This document shows, piece by piece, positions 8,485 to 16,935 of a stretch of 37,472 nt of DNA. How positions within the stretch are numbered: the stretch's first letter is position 1; the number at the start of each line of letters is the position of its first letter. The notes under the pieces were generated by a model, which was given only the letters and a program-made list of their open reading frames with translations, was not told the origin of the DNA and searched no databases. Where the stretch lies: the NCBI RefSeq assembly GCF_006438925.1, contig NZ_RCZA01000025.1, forward strand, positions 1-37,472, given 5' to 3'. This DNA is from Pseudomonas mandelii (lineage in GTDB: Bacteria; Pseudomonadota; Gammaproteobacteria; Pseudomonadales; Pseudomonadaceae). The position numbers were made by a program, and so were the translations under genes.

Positions 8485-9463
8485 CGGCAAAGTCACGTTG
8501 CTGGAAGCGGTGAATCTCGCGCTGCATCGGGCGATGAGTGAAGACGAGAACGTCATCGTCCTCGGTGAGGATGTCGGGGTGAACGGCGGCGTGTTTCGCG
8601 CCACCCAAGGGCTGCGCGACAGCTTTGGCTTCAAGCGAGTCATCGACTCGCCGCTGGCCGAAACCATGCTCGGCGGACTGGTGGTCGGCATGGCCGCTCA
8701 GGGCCTGAAACCGGTGGTGGAAATCCAGTTCATGGGTTTCATCTACGCGGCCATGGAACACCTGGTGTCCCACGCCAGCCGCATGCGTAATCGCACGCGC
8801 GGGCGGATCACATGCCCGATGGTGATGCGCACGCCGATGGGCGCAGGGATTCGCGCGCCGGAACATCACAGCGAAAGCACTGAAGCATTGTTCGCGCACA
8901 TTCCAGGTCTGCGGGTGGTGATTCCGTCATCGCCGGCCCGGGCTTATGGCTTGTTGCTGGCGGCCATTGATGACCCGGACCCGGTGGTGTTTCTCGAACC
9001 GACCCGGCTCTATCGCATGAACCCGCAACCTCTGCTGGATGACGGTAAACGCCTGCCGCTGGACAGCTGTTTCACCCTGCGCGAGGGCAGCGATATCACG
9101 TTGATCAGCTGGGGTGCCAGTGTGATGGAAACCCTGCAAGCCGCCACCGCATTGGCCGAGCGGGGCGTCTCGGCGGAAGTGATCGATGTCGCGAGTATCA
9201 AGCCGCTGGACCTCGACACGATGGAAGCCTCGGTGCGCAAGACCGGTCGTTGCGTGATCGTTCATGAAGCGCCGCGCTCCTGCGGCGTCGGTGCGGAAAT
9301 CGCCGCGAGCCTCTATGAGCGGGTGTTGCTGGAATTGCAGGCGCCGATTCAGCGAGTCACGGCGCCGGACATTCCGCCGCCGCTGTATCGACTGGAGTCG
9401 CTCTATATGCCCAACGTCGAAGACATTCTTCACGCCTGTGACACGGTATTGAATTTCGCCTGA
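8477..9463 (+). CDS. 2-oxoacid (pyruvate-type) dehydrogenase E1 component, beta subunit
   Basis: 328 aa, the transketolase-like beta chain that completes the E1 active site. Visible family features are VIVLGEDVGVNGGVFRAT at the N terminus, the RTPMGAGIRAPEHHSES loop, and a C-terminal transketolase domain with GASVMETLQAA and VIDVASIKPLD. The start lies inside the last codons of the alpha gene (ATGAGTAA junction) with GGAG at 8464-8467, pointing to coupled translation and a fixed subunit ratio. A longer frame from 8429 has no ribosome binding site. Confidence 0.92.
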   Translation: MSNGKVTLLEAVNLALHRAMSEDENVIVLGEDVGVNGGVFRATQGLRDSFGFKRVIDSPLAETMLGGLVVGMAAQGLKPVVEIQFMGFIYAAMEHLVSHASRMRNRTRGRITCPMVMRTPMGAGIRAPEHHSESTEALFAHIPGLRVVIPSSPARAYGLLLAAIDDPDPVVFLEPTRLYRMNPQPLLDDGKRLPLDSCFTLREGSDITLISWGASVMETLQAATALAERGVSAEVIDVASIKPLDLDTMEASVRKTGRCVIVHEAPRSCGVGAEIAASLYERVLLELQAPIQRVTAPDIPPPLYRLESLYMPNVEDILHACDTVLNFA

Positions 9464-9479
9464 ACCCACGGAGGCCTTG

Positions 9480-10589
9480 ATGAAATATTTCAAACTGCCA
9501 GATCTGGGCGAAGGTTTACAGGAAGCGGAAATCGTCCGCTGGCACGTCAACGTTGGCGATACCGTCAAGGCCGATCAACTGCTGGTGTCGGTAGAAACCG
9601 CCAAAGCCTTGGTGGATATTCCCGCGCCATACGACGGCGTGGTGGCAAAACTCTACGGCGGTGAGGGCGACATTATTCACGTCGGTGAACCCTTGCTCGG
9701 CTACGAAGGCGAAGCCGATGCGGGCACCGTAGTGGGACGACTCGAAGGTGGCGGCAGCAGTCAGGATGACTCGTTTTTCATCGGGGCGGCCCCCTCGACC
9801 CGAGAGCACCTGGCGACTCGCGCCACGCCGGCCGTGCGGCAACTGGCCCGGCAGCTCGGCGTGGAGTTGAGCGGGTTGACGGGCTCTGGCCACGAGGGGC
9901 TGATCACCCGTACGGATGTGGAAAACGCGGCTCAAACTGAACTGGATCGCTTCGGCGGCGAACGGTTGCGCGGTGTGCGGCGCAGCATGGCGCTGAACAT
10001 GGCCCGGTCCCACGCCGAAGTCGTGCCGGTGACGATTTTCGGGGACGCCGACCTGCATCGCTGGGGTCAGGCCCGCGAACCGCTGATTCGTCTCGCCAAA
10101 GCGATGGCGGCCGCGTGCGCCGTGGAGCCGGTGCTCAACAGTGCCTTCGATGGCAAAAGCCTGTCGCTCAAGCAACATGAACGGCTCGATCTGGGCATCG
10201 CCGTGGACACCCCGGACGGCTTGTTCGTGCCAGTGCTGCGCGATGTCGGTCATCGCACCCCGGCTGACTTGAAGGAAGGCGTCATGCGATTAAGGGCCGA
10301 CGTGCAGGCGCGATCGATTCCGCCCAAGGAAATGATGGGGGCGACCCTGACGTTGTCGAATTTCGGCACCTTGTTCGGTCGCTACGCCAACCCGGTGGTG
10401 GTGCCGCCGCAAGTGGCAATCCTCGCCGCTGGCGCGATCCGTGACGAACCGGTGGCGGTTGACGGCGCGGTGGTGGTGCATCCGGTCCTGCCGCTGTCCC
10501 TGACCTTCGATCATCGCGTGGTGACGGGCGGCGAGGCGGCGCGTTTCTTCAAGGCCCTGGTCGAGGCGCTGGAGCAACCCGAAGCTTAG
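9480..10589 (+). CDS. Dihydrolipoamide acyltransferase (E2) of the 2-oxoacid dehydrogenase complex
   Basis: 369 aa with one lipoyl domain (about 1-78; lipoylated K42 in VETAKALVDIPAP), a linker, a peripheral-subunit-binding domain (about 112-148) and the catalytic domain (about 160-369). It forms the core of the complex and transfers the acyl group to CoA. In the C-terminal motif the catalytic histidine is present (H345 in FDHRVVTGG), but the usual Asp of HxxxDG is T349. GGAGG with 5-nt spacing selects ATG 9480 over the TTG before it. No E3 gene follows, so a lipoamide dehydrogenase encoded elsewhere must serve the complex. Confidence 0.9.
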   Translation: MKYFKLPDLGEGLQEAEIVRWHVNVGDTVKADQLLVSVETAKALVDIPAPYDGVVAKLYGGEGDIIHVGEPLLGYEGEADAGTVVGRLEGGGSSQDDSFFIGAAPSTREHLATRATPAVRQLARQLGVELSGLTGSGHEGLITRTDVENAAQTELDRFGGERLRGVRRSMALNMARSHAEVVPVTIFGDADLHRWGQAREPLIRLAKAMAAACAVEPVLNSAFDGKSLSLKQHERLDLGIAVDTPDGLFVPVLRDVGHRTPADLKEGVMRLRADVQARSIPPKEMMGATLTLSNFGTLFGRYANPVVVPPQVAILAAGAIRDEPVAVDGAVVVHPVLPLSLTFDHRVVTGGEAARFFKALVEALEQPEA

Positions 10590-10605
10590 GTTTTTCGCAG
10601 GCATG

Positions 10606-10636
10606 AAAAAGGCCCTGAGTCATTTGACTCAGGGCC
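10606..10636 (-). terminator. Rho-independent terminator, mainly for yebG, possibly bidirectional
   Basis: GGCCCTGAGTCA (10611-10622) and TGACTCAGGGCC (10625-10636) form a perfect 12-bp stem. On the minus strand it is followed by five T residues (A run 10606-10610), placing it 20 bp after the yebG stop. It also lies just downstream of the E2 gene on the plus strand, where the T tract is weak. Confidence 0.85.
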
Positions 10637-10655
10637 TATTCAATTCGGGCGTTGC

Positions 10656-11006
10656 TTACTTGGCAGCCTTGGGCGCTTTAGCTGGCTTGGTCGGCTCAGC
10701 GACTTCAACAGGTGCAGGCGCCTCAACAGGTGCGGCCTTTTCAACGACTTCAGCAGGCGCGTTCAGCAATTCGGACAACGCGTCCGGCTGGCTCTTGAAC
10801 GCCTTGGCGAACACATCGCGATTCTTCGCCATGTAGATCCCGGCTTCTTCCACTTGCTGTTCGGTCAGGGACGGAACGGCTTTTTGCAACACCTCGGCCA
10901 GCAACTCGGCCAGTTCGAGCATTTTGTCATGACGGTCAGCTTCGGCTTTATCCATGAACAAGCGCTCCAGATCTCGGCTGCTGCGGTATACCACTTCGAC
11001 GGCCAT
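10656..11006 (-). CDS. yebG: YebG-family SOS-response protein
   Basis: 116 aa. The first 75 or so residues match YebG (MAVEVVYRSSRDLERLF, KAEADRHDKMLELAELL). The C-terminal third is a low-complexity Ala/Pro/Glu/Lys tail of the kind seen in Pseudomonas versions. The molecular role of YebG is unclear; it is known as a LexA-controlled gene. That control is supported directly here by a near-perfect LexA box 44 nt upstream of the start. Confidence 0.9.
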   Translation of the reverse strand: MAVEVVYRSSRDLERLFMDKAEADRHDKMLELAELLAEVLQKAVPSLTEQQVEEAGIYMAKNRDVFAKAFKSQPDALSELLNAPAEVVEKAAPVEAPAPVEVAEPTKPAKAPKAAK

Positions 11007-11050
11007 TCACCACCTCACATGCCTTCACATTAAGTTGTCTTATTCGACCA

Positions 11051-11066
11051 CTGTATTTATATACAG
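11051..11066. promoter_or_regulatory. LexA (SOS) box of yebG
   Basis: CTGTATTTATATACAG fits the gamma-proteobacterial CTG-N10-CAG operator, with CTGT/ACAG arms and an AT-only centre. It lies 44 nt upstream of the yebG ATG, where it would cover the promoter. Confidence 0.93.
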
Positions 11067-11154
11067 CGAAAAGGATAAGCGAATCCCTGCGCTTTGGGTA
11101 GTGGCTTTTTAATGTAGACCGAATTTGGCGTTTGTCAGGTGGACCTAGTTGCTC

Positions 11155-11223
11155 CCTTCGCGAGCAGGCTCGCTCCCACAGGGTATGGTTTGCTCCTTGT
11201 GGGAGCGAGCCTGCTCGCGAAGG
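11155..11223. repeat. REP inverted pair, 26-bp perfect arms
   Basis: Arms 11155-11180 and 11198-11223 are exact reverse complements around a 17-nt loop. The core is GGGAGCGAGCCTGCTCGCGA, ending in the GAAGG subtype. It lies between the divergent yebG and psiE genes. Confidence 0.95.
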
Positions 11224-11365
11224 CGCCAGTCCAGACACCACAAAAGTGTCCAGTAGCAGCCCATCGCCATCTCACCCAGCAGCCTCTGGCCTTTTTTCTG
11301 CATGCAGAACAACCGTCACGTCAAACCCGCATCATCCGCTCGAACCGAGCTAAGGAAGAATCATC

Positions 11366-11866
11366 GTGAAAATCAACTGGGCCGAGAACCTGCGGCAGAA
11401 CGTGCATCAACTGGCCGAGTCCCTGGGCAACCTGTTCGTCGAGACCTTCCACTACCTGGCGCTGTTCGCCATCGGTGCGGTCACCGCGTGGGCGGCGGTG
11501 ATGGAGTTTTTGCAGATGATCGAGGCGGGGCACATCAAGATCGATGACATCTTGCTGCTGTTCATCTACCTGGAACTGGGGGCGATGGTCGGGATTTACT
11601 TCAAGACCAACCACATGCCGGTGCGTTTCCTGATCTACGTGGCGATCACTGCGCTGACGCGATTGCTGATCTCCAACGTCTCGCACCACAATCCGCCAGA
11701 CATCGGCATCATCTACCTGTGCGGCGGGATTCTGCTGCTGGCGTTCTCGATTCTGGTGGTGCGTTACGCCTCGTCGCAATTCCCTTCGGTGAAGATCGAA
11801 CACCCGCAACGCAAGATCGGTGCGGGTTCCGGTGAGCATCCCGAAGTCGAGAAGGGCGAGCTTTAA
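11366..11866 (+). CDS. psiE: PsiE-family phosphate-starvation-inducible membrane protein
   Basis: 166 aa with four hydrophobic segments (about 28-50, 61-80, 89-107, 114-133), in line with PsiE, an inner-membrane protein of unknown activity induced by phosphate limitation in E. coli. The conserved LELGAMVGIYFKTNHMPVRF stretch supports the family. The start is GTG 11366 with AAGGAA 8 nt upstream. I could not identify a convincing Pho box before it. Its stop overlaps the stop of the convergent DUF3509 gene by two bases. Confidence 0.88.
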   Translation: MKINWAENLRQNVHQLAESLGNLFVETFHYLALFAIGAVTAWAAVMEFLQMIEAGHIKIDDILLLFIYLELGAMVGIYFKTNHMPVRFLIYVAITALTRLLISNVSHHNPPDIGIIYLCGGILLLAFSILVVRYASSQFPSVKIEHPQRKIGAGSGEHPEVEKGEL

Positions 11867-12180
11867 AACCGCATGGCTGGCCGGCTGTGGCCCTTGACGC
11901 GTGGCGGCGGCAGGCTGTGATTGTCGCCGTCGGTCATGGCTTCGAGGATGGCCACGGCGCTGTGGCCCTGTTCGATGGCGATGCCGAATTGAATGCTTTG
12001 CACCAGACGTTTGAGGCGCTGGGGGTCATTACGTTGTTCGGCGCTGATCATCCGTTTGGCGACCACGTGACCGCTGTTGGACAGGGTCAGCATGATGCTG
12101 CCATCCAGACCCTGAATGCTCAGGTTGATCTGATAATCCGGTGCAAAAGCATCGGTAATGAGCTGAAAAGGGTTGTCCAT
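11863..12180 (-). CDS. DUF3509 domain-containing protein
   Basis: 105 aa, soluble. The segments MDNPFQLITDAFAPDYQIN and LSIQGLDGSIMLTLSN and the later RMISAEQRNDPQRLKR are typical of DUF3509, a family I know essentially only from Pseudomonas; no function is known to me. It ends inside the psiE stop region, so the two transcripts must overlap at their 3' ends. Confidence 0.85.
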   Translation of the reverse strand: MDNPFQLITDAFAPDYQINLSIQGLDGSIMLTLSNSGHVVAKRMISAEQRNDPQRLKRLVQSIQFGIAIEQGHSAVAILEAMTDGDNHSLPPPRVKGHSRPAMRF

Positions 12181-12343
12181 TTTGCGTTACCGCCTGATTG
12201 AACGTGCAGTTGTTGACCCACCGTGATCGGGATTAGTTCGCAACACCAGACCACCGGCATTCCATGTTCATTACTTTTTTCCCTATCGCGTAGGAGTCAT
12301 AGCAAGGGGCATGCCGGAAAAATTGTCGAACAATAGACACGGC

Positions 12344-12370
12344 AAAAAAAGGCGGGCTCTGTGGCCCGCC
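12344..12370 (-). terminator. Rho-independent terminator of the sdaA-sdaC operon
   Basis: GGCGGGC (12351-12357) pairs with GCCCGCC (12364-12370). On the minus strand the stem is followed by seven T residues (A run 12344-12350). It lies 20 bp after the sdaC stop. Confidence 0.9.
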
Positions 12371-12389
12371 TTCTTTTTGCCTGCCCGTT

Positions 12390-13691
12390 TCAGGGCATGA
12401 ATGAGTAGATGATCGCAGACAGTGCAATCAAACCGATCACCACCACGAACACATTCGAGGCCTGACCCGAGTACTGGCGCAAGGCTGGCACTCGACGGAT
12501 GGCGTACATCGGCATCAGGAACAACAGGCACGCGATGATGGGCCCGCCGAGGGTTTCGATCATGCCAAGGATGCTCGGGTTGAACGTCGCCACGGCCCAG
12601 CAGCTGAGGATCATGAACAGCGCGGTCACGCGGTTCAGCCAGCTCGCTGACATCACCCGGCCACGACCGCGCAGGCTTTTCACGATCAGGCCCTGAAAGC
12701 CTTCGCTGGCGCCGATGTAATGGCCGAGGAAGGACTTGGTGATCGCCACCAGCGCAATCAGCGGCGCAGCGTAAGCGATGACCGGCGTCTGGAAGTGGTT
12801 GGCCAGGTACGACAGGATCGAGATGTTCTGCGCCTTGGCAGCCGCCAAATCCGCCGGTGACAAGGCCAGTACGCAGCTGAAGCAGAAGAACATCACCGTC
12901 ACCACCATCATCGCGTGGGCGATGGCGAGGATGCCGCTGCTTTTGCGTTCGGCCTGTTCGCCGTAACGCTGTTTCTGATCGACGGAGAAGGCGGAAATGA
13001 TCGGAGAATGGTTGAACGAAAACACCATCACCGGGATCGCCAGCCACAACGTCTTGAAGAACAGGGGCATCGGCATGCCTTCACTGGCGGTGGCGAAGAA
13101 CGCGCCGTTCCAGTTCGGGATCAGGCTCAGACCGAGCAGCAGCAACGCCGCAACGAACGGATAAACCAGCACGCTCATGCATTTGACGATGACACCCTGA
13201 CCGCAACGGACGATCGCCATCAGACCGAGGATCAGCACCAGCGACAGAATCGCCCGTGGTGGCGGGGCGATGTGCAACTGATGCTCCATGAAGCTGCTCA
13301 AGGTGTTGGTCAGCGCCACGCTGTACACCAGCAGAATCGGGAAGATCGCGAAGAAATACAGCAGCGTGATCAGCTTGCCGGCACCGATGCCGAAGTGTTC
13401 TTCCACCACTTCGGTGATGTCCCCGGAGCGCCCGGACAACACGAAGCGGGTCAGGCCGCGGTGGGCGAAGTAGGTCATCGGAAACGCCAGCACTGCCAGG
13501 ATCAGCAGCGGCCAGAAGCCACCCACGCCGGCGTTGATCGGCAGGAATAACGTGCCGGCGCCGATGGCGGTGCCGTAAAGACCGAGCATCCAGGTGGTGT
13601 CGTGTTTGCTCCAGCCCTTGGTGGCTGTTGCTGTGTCGCGTTTGAGTTCTACAGCTGGGTTATCGGCAGCAGGTGTACGTACATCGGTCAT
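12390..13691 (-). CDS. sdaC: Serine/threonine permease, HAAAP family (SdaC-like)
   Basis: 433 aa with about 11 membrane helices. The N-terminal WMLGLYGTAIGAGTLFLPI motif and the internal SFNHSPIISAFSV motif are characteristic of the hydroxy/aromatic amino acid permease family and of SdaC, a proton-coupled serine importer. It lies 59 bp downstream of the serine deaminase gene on the same strand, which supports serine as substrate. GAGG 7 nt upstream supports ATG 13691. Confidence 0.92.
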   Translation of the reverse strand: MTDVRTPAADNPAVELKRDTATATKGWSKHDTTWMLGLYGTAIGAGTLFLPINAGVGGFWPLLILAVLAFPMTYFAHRGLTRFVLSGRSGDITEVVEEHFGIGAGKLITLLYFFAIFPILLVYSVALTNTLSSFMEHQLHIAPPPRAILSLVLILGLMAIVRCGQGVIVKCMSVLVYPFVAALLLLGLSLIPNWNGAFFATASEGMPMPLFFKTLWLAIPVMVFSFNHSPIISAFSVDQKQRYGEQAERKSSGILAIAHAMMVVTVMFFCFSCVLALSPADLAAAKAQNISILSYLANHFQTPVIAYAAPLIALVAITKSFLGHYIGASEGFQGLIVKSLRGRGRVMSASWLNRVTALFMILSCWAVATFNPSILGMIETLGGPIIACLLFLMPMYAIRRVPALRQYSGQASNVFVVVIGLIALSAIIYSFMP

Positions 13692-13750
13692 CGTTTGGCC
13701 TCGTTATTGTTCTTGCTCGGGCTCACGTGCGGACGGTCAGGGAGTGCTCC

Positions 13751-15127
13751 TCAGCACTCCACCCAGCTAACAGCCAGGCCGCCCCGTGAAGTCTCTTTGT
13801 ATTTGTCATGCATATCGGCGCCGGTATCGCGCATGGTGCGGATCACCCGGTCCAGGGAAATGAAGTGTTTACCGTCGCCGCGCAGGGCCATTTGCGTAGC
13901 GTTGATCGCCTTCACGGCGGCGATGGCGTTGCGCTCGATGCACGGCACTTGCACCAGGCCGCCGACCGGGTCGCAGGTCAGGCCGAGGTTGTGTTCCAGG
14001 CCGATTTCGGCGGCGTTTTCCAATTGCTCGGGCGTGGCGCCGAGCACGTCCGCCAACCCGGCGGCGGCCATGGCGCAGGCGGAGCCAACTTCGCCCTGAC
14101 AGCCAACTTCGGCGCCGGAGATAGACGCGTTTTTCTTGCAGAGAATGCCTACAGCAGCAGCGCCCAAAAAGAACGCCACCACGTCATCGTCCGACGCGTC
14201 CGGGTTGAATTTCATGTAGTAGTGCAGCACCGCCGGAATGATCCCCGCCGCGCCGTTGGTCGGCGCCGTGACCATGCGCCCGCCCGCTGCGTTTTCCTCG
14301 TTCACGGCGAGGGCAAACAGGTTCACCCACTCCATGGCCGATAGCGTGGAAGTGATGACATTCGGCTTGCCGATTTCCAACAGGCTGCGGTGCAGTTTCG
14401 CAGCGCGACGGGGAACATTCAGACCGCCGGGCAGGATGCCTTCATGGCGCAGCCCTTGCTCGACGCATTCGCGCATCACCGACCAAATGTGCAGTAGGCC
14501 CTGACGGATTTCGGCTTCGCTGCGCCAGGCCAATTCATTGGCCATCATCAATTCGGAAACGCGCAGACCGTGCAGGTTGCAGAGCTTGAGTAGTTCGGCG
14601 GCGCTGGAAAAATCGTACGGCAGCACCACGTCGCTGGTGGGCGCGATGCCGGACTCGGCTTCGGCCGCTTCGATGATGAAACCGCCACCGATCGAGTAGT
14701 ACGTTTGCTCCCACAACTCACCGGTTTCGCCGAAGGCTGTCAGGGACATCGCATTGGGGTGGTAGGGCAGGCTCTCGTCGAGCAGCAGGAGGTCGCGTTG
14801 CCAGTTGAAAGCGATGGTGGTTTTGCCTGCCAGAGACAGTTCGCCGGTTTCGCGCAGGGTCTGGATTCGACTGTCGATGGACGTGGGATCGATGCTGTCC
14901 GGCCACTCGCCCATCAGGCCCATGACGCAGGCGCGGTCGGTGGCGTGACCGACGCCGGTCGCCGACAGCGAGCCATAAAGCCGGATTTCTACGCGCCGTA
15001 CGTCGGCCAGCAATTGTTGGTCAATCAGGGCTTGGGCGAAGGTCGCGGCGGCGCGCATCGGGCCGACGGTATGGGAACTGGACGGACCGATGCCGACTTT
15101 GAAGAGATCGAAAACACTGATAGCCAT
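13751..15127 (-). CDS. sdaA: L-serine ammonia-lyase, iron-sulfur dependent
   Basis: 458 aa. Converts L-serine to pyruvate and ammonia. An N-terminal ACT-like beta domain with GPSSSHTVGPM is followed by the catalytic alpha domain. The [4Fe-4S] cysteines C343 (VGCQGE), C385 (LTCDPVGG) and C396 (VPCIERN) are present, and the last residue is C458. These positions equal those of the Legionella enzyme, where the terminal cysteine is the fourth cluster ligand until serine displaces it. The start MAISVFDLFK at 15127 fits the family; the frame continues 20 codons upstream without homology. A DsdC-like LysR gene is divergent from it. Confidence 0.96.
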   Translation of the reverse strand: MAISVFDLFKVGIGPSSSHTVGPMRAAATFAQALIDQQLLADVRRVEIRLYGSLSATGVGHATDRACVMGLMGEWPDSIDPTSIDSRIQTLRETGELSLAGKTTIAFNWQRDLLLLDESLPYHPNAMSLTAFGETGELWEQTYYSIGGGFIIEAAEAESGIAPTSDVVLPYDFSSAAELLKLCNLHGLRVSELMMANELAWRSEAEIRQGLLHIWSVMRECVEQGLRHEGILPGGLNVPRRAAKLHRSLLEIGKPNVITSTLSAMEWVNLFALAVNEENAAGGRMVTAPTNGAAGIIPAVLHYYMKFNPDASDDDVVAFFLGAAAVGILCKKNASISGAEVGCQGEVGSACAMAAAGLADVLGATPEQLENAAEIGLEHNLGLTCDPVGGLVQVPCIERNAIAAVKAINATQMALRGDGKHFISLDRVIRTMRDTGADMHDKYKETSRGGLAVSWVEC

Positions 15128-15172
15128 GCTAAAGCCTATACAAGCAATGGAAGAGAAATCGCTGCCATTTTT

Positions 15173-15217
15173 GTAGGACAAGCGCAATGTCGGCGATACT
15201 GCCTACCTCGGTCCTAC
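15173..15217. promoter_or_regulatory. Candidate LysR-type binding region between sdaA and its regulator
   Basis: GTAGGAC (15173-15179) and its exact complement GTCCTAC (15211-15217) flank a central CCTAC copy (15202-15206), all in the 135-bp divergent gap. The first copy is also part of the small palindrome TTGTAGGACAA. This is the right place for a LysR activator site, but the link is inference. Confidence 0.4.
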
Positions 15218-15262
15218 GTGACCAACGAAACTTCCTAAGACAGCCTTTAGCAGGACTAAACA

Positions 15263-16210
15263 ATGAGTCGCCAATTGCACGCCCAGACTTACGTCTGGCT
15301 GCACGTGTTTTCCTGTGCCGCGCGGCACTTGTCGTTCACCCGATGCGCCGAAGAACTGCACATCACGCCGGGTGCGGTCAGTCAGCAAATCCGACAACTG
15401 GAAGAACGGCTGGGGTTTCGACTTTTCCACCGTCGCGCTCGCGGTGTGGAACTGAGCGCCGAAGGCCAGCGACTGGCCATCACGGTCAACGAGGCTTACG
15501 GCAGCATCGATGCGGAATTGCGACGACTGGACGCCGGAATGATCAGCGGGATTTTGCGGCTGCGCTCGATTCCATCATTCCTGAGCAAGTGGTTGACCCC
15601 AAGATTGCCGCGGTTGCAGCAGCGCTTTCCGGACATTCAATTACGCCTGGTGGCCGAGGACAGCAGCGTGCCATTACACGAAGGCGACTTCGATTTGGCC
15701 ATCGACCTGAATGACGGCAGCTATCCCGGTTTGTTATCCACAACCTTGCTCGACGAACAGATATTTCCGGTCTGTGCCCCAAGCCTGCTGCGCGGCCGGC
15801 CGCCGCTGCATGGCCCGGCGGACCTGATGCATTTCCCGTTGCTGCACGACATTACCGCCTGGCGCGGCAGTTACGAGTACGCGGAATGGGAGTTCTACCT
15901 CAATGCCATCGGCTTCGAGGGTGCGGACGTGCGGCGCGGGCATACCTTCAATCGCAATCACCTGACCATCGAAGCGGCGATTGCCGGGATGGGCGTGGCG
16001 ATTGCGCGGCGAACGTTGCTCAATGACGAGTTGGAGCGGGGGACGTTGATCGTGCCGTTTGGCCTGGCAGTACCCAATCACAAGCGTTACGTGCTGCTCT
16101 ATGCGCCTGGGGCGCTGAGCCATCCAGGCGTGCGGGCGGTGCATGACTGGCTGGTGGAGGAGGCGGGGATATTTCGAAGCCTGCATCCGCTGGCGGAGCG
16201 GCAGATGTGA
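15263..16210 (+). CDS. LysR-family regulator, DsdC-like, probable serine-catabolism activator
   Basis: 315 aa. The N-terminal helix-turn-helix (about 12-75, ITPGAVSQQIRQLEERLGFRLF) is followed by a LysR substrate domain. Stretches such as LLHDITAW and the GVAIARRTLLNDEL region resemble E. coli DsdC, the D-serine deaminase activator. Being divergent from sdaA-sdaC, it most likely controls that operon in response to serine or a related compound; the effector is not shown by sequence. AGGA 7 nt before ATG 15263 supports the start. Confidence 0.88.
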   Translation: MSRQLHAQTYVWLHVFSCAARHLSFTRCAEELHITPGAVSQQIRQLEERLGFRLFHRRARGVELSAEGQRLAITVNEAYGSIDAELRRLDAGMISGILRLRSIPSFLSKWLTPRLPRLQQRFPDIQLRLVAEDSSVPLHEGDFDLAIDLNDGSYPGLLSTTLLDEQIFPVCAPSLLRGRPPLHGPADLMHFPLLHDITAWRGSYEYAEWEFYLNAIGFEGADVRRGHTFNRNHLTIEAAIAGMGVAIARRTLLNDELERGTLIVPFGLAVPNHKRYVLLYAPGALSHPGVRAVHDWLVEEAGIFRSLHPLAERQM

Positions 16211-16423
16211 GCAATTGTGACAAAAGAGTCAGGCGACCCAACTCCCGACCTTAACAGCGCTTTTGCTCCTTGTCCGGCTTTTTTTGCGTATGAAAAATTA
16301 TCTTTTTTTAGGGGTTGAATTGTTCTGCGAGCAGACCGATTGTGTAAGTAAGAGGTCACGGTGATGACGCCCAAGGGCCAGCCGATGTGCCTCTCGCGAG
16401 CTAGCTGAAATAAGGGATGAACT

Positions 16424-16834
16424 ATGCAAATCCAAGTCAACAGTGATAACCATATTCAAGGCAGCATCCGACTGGAGGAGTGGGTACGTACTACCATTGA
16501 GAGCACGCTCGAACGTTATGAGGAGGACCTGACACGCGTCGAGGTTCATCTGCGGGACGAGAACGGCGACAAGCCCGGTCCCCATGACATGCGCTGTCAG
16601 CTGGAAGCGCGGCCAAAAGGCCACCAACCGATTTCTGTAACCCATAAAGCCGACTCCCTGGAACTGGCGATCGACGGGGCGGCCGAAAAACTCGAACATG
16701 CGCTTGAGCACCTGTTCGGCAAACTGCGGGGCAAACCACGTGCCGCTGTGGTGCCGTTCGAAAGGGGCGCTCATGCTGATGTGCTGCTGGAAGAAGAGTT
16801 TCTCGAGAACGAACAGGCTGCACAAAACGGTTGA
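16424..16834 (+). CDS. HPF/RaiA-family ribosome-associated hibernation protein
   Basis: 136 aa. The sigma-54-modulation/S30EA-like fold is recognisable from MQIQVNSDNHIQG, the RVEVHLRDENGDKPG strand and the conserved CQLEARPKGHQPISVTHKA segment. Members bind the 30S decoding region and inactivate or protect ribosomes in stationary phase. It is longer than a short HPF and has an acidic C-terminal tail instead of a dimerisation domain. It stands alone, with its own terminator, and is not next to rpoN as the housekeeping hpf usually is, so it is a second paralogue by inference. Confidence 0.85.
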   Translation: MQIQVNSDNHIQGSIRLEEWVRTTIESTLERYEEDLTRVEVHLRDENGDKPGPHDMRCQLEARPKGHQPISVTHKADSLELAIDGAAEKLEHALEHLFGKLRGKPRAAVVPFERGAHADVLLEEEFLENEQAAQNG

Positions 16835-16867
16835 AGCCTGATTTAATTTTTTACCTTTCCACCACTG

Positions 16868-16897
16868 AAAACGGGCCTGCTTATGCAGGCCCGTTTT
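16868..16897 (+). terminator. Rho-independent terminator of the HPF-like gene
   Basis: AAAACGGGCCTGC (16868-16880) and GCAGGCCCGTTTT (16885-16897) form a perfect 13-bp stem with a TTAT loop and a T-rich 3' side, 34 bp after the stop. Confidence 0.92.
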
Positions 16898-16935
16898 GTT
16901 TGTGCGCCAGTGACCTCCGCCGTGCCGCACTCTGT

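Noticed and set aside
7426..8691. A 421-codon antisense frame over the E1-alpha gene
   Set aside because: Low-complexity His/Arg/Ala-rich translation typical of shadows; the plus-strand gene has clear thiamine-diphosphate motifs.
11139..11369. Short frames containing the GASLLAK or WERACSRR text
   Set aside because: These are REP elements read as protein; the same words appear at every REP in the window.
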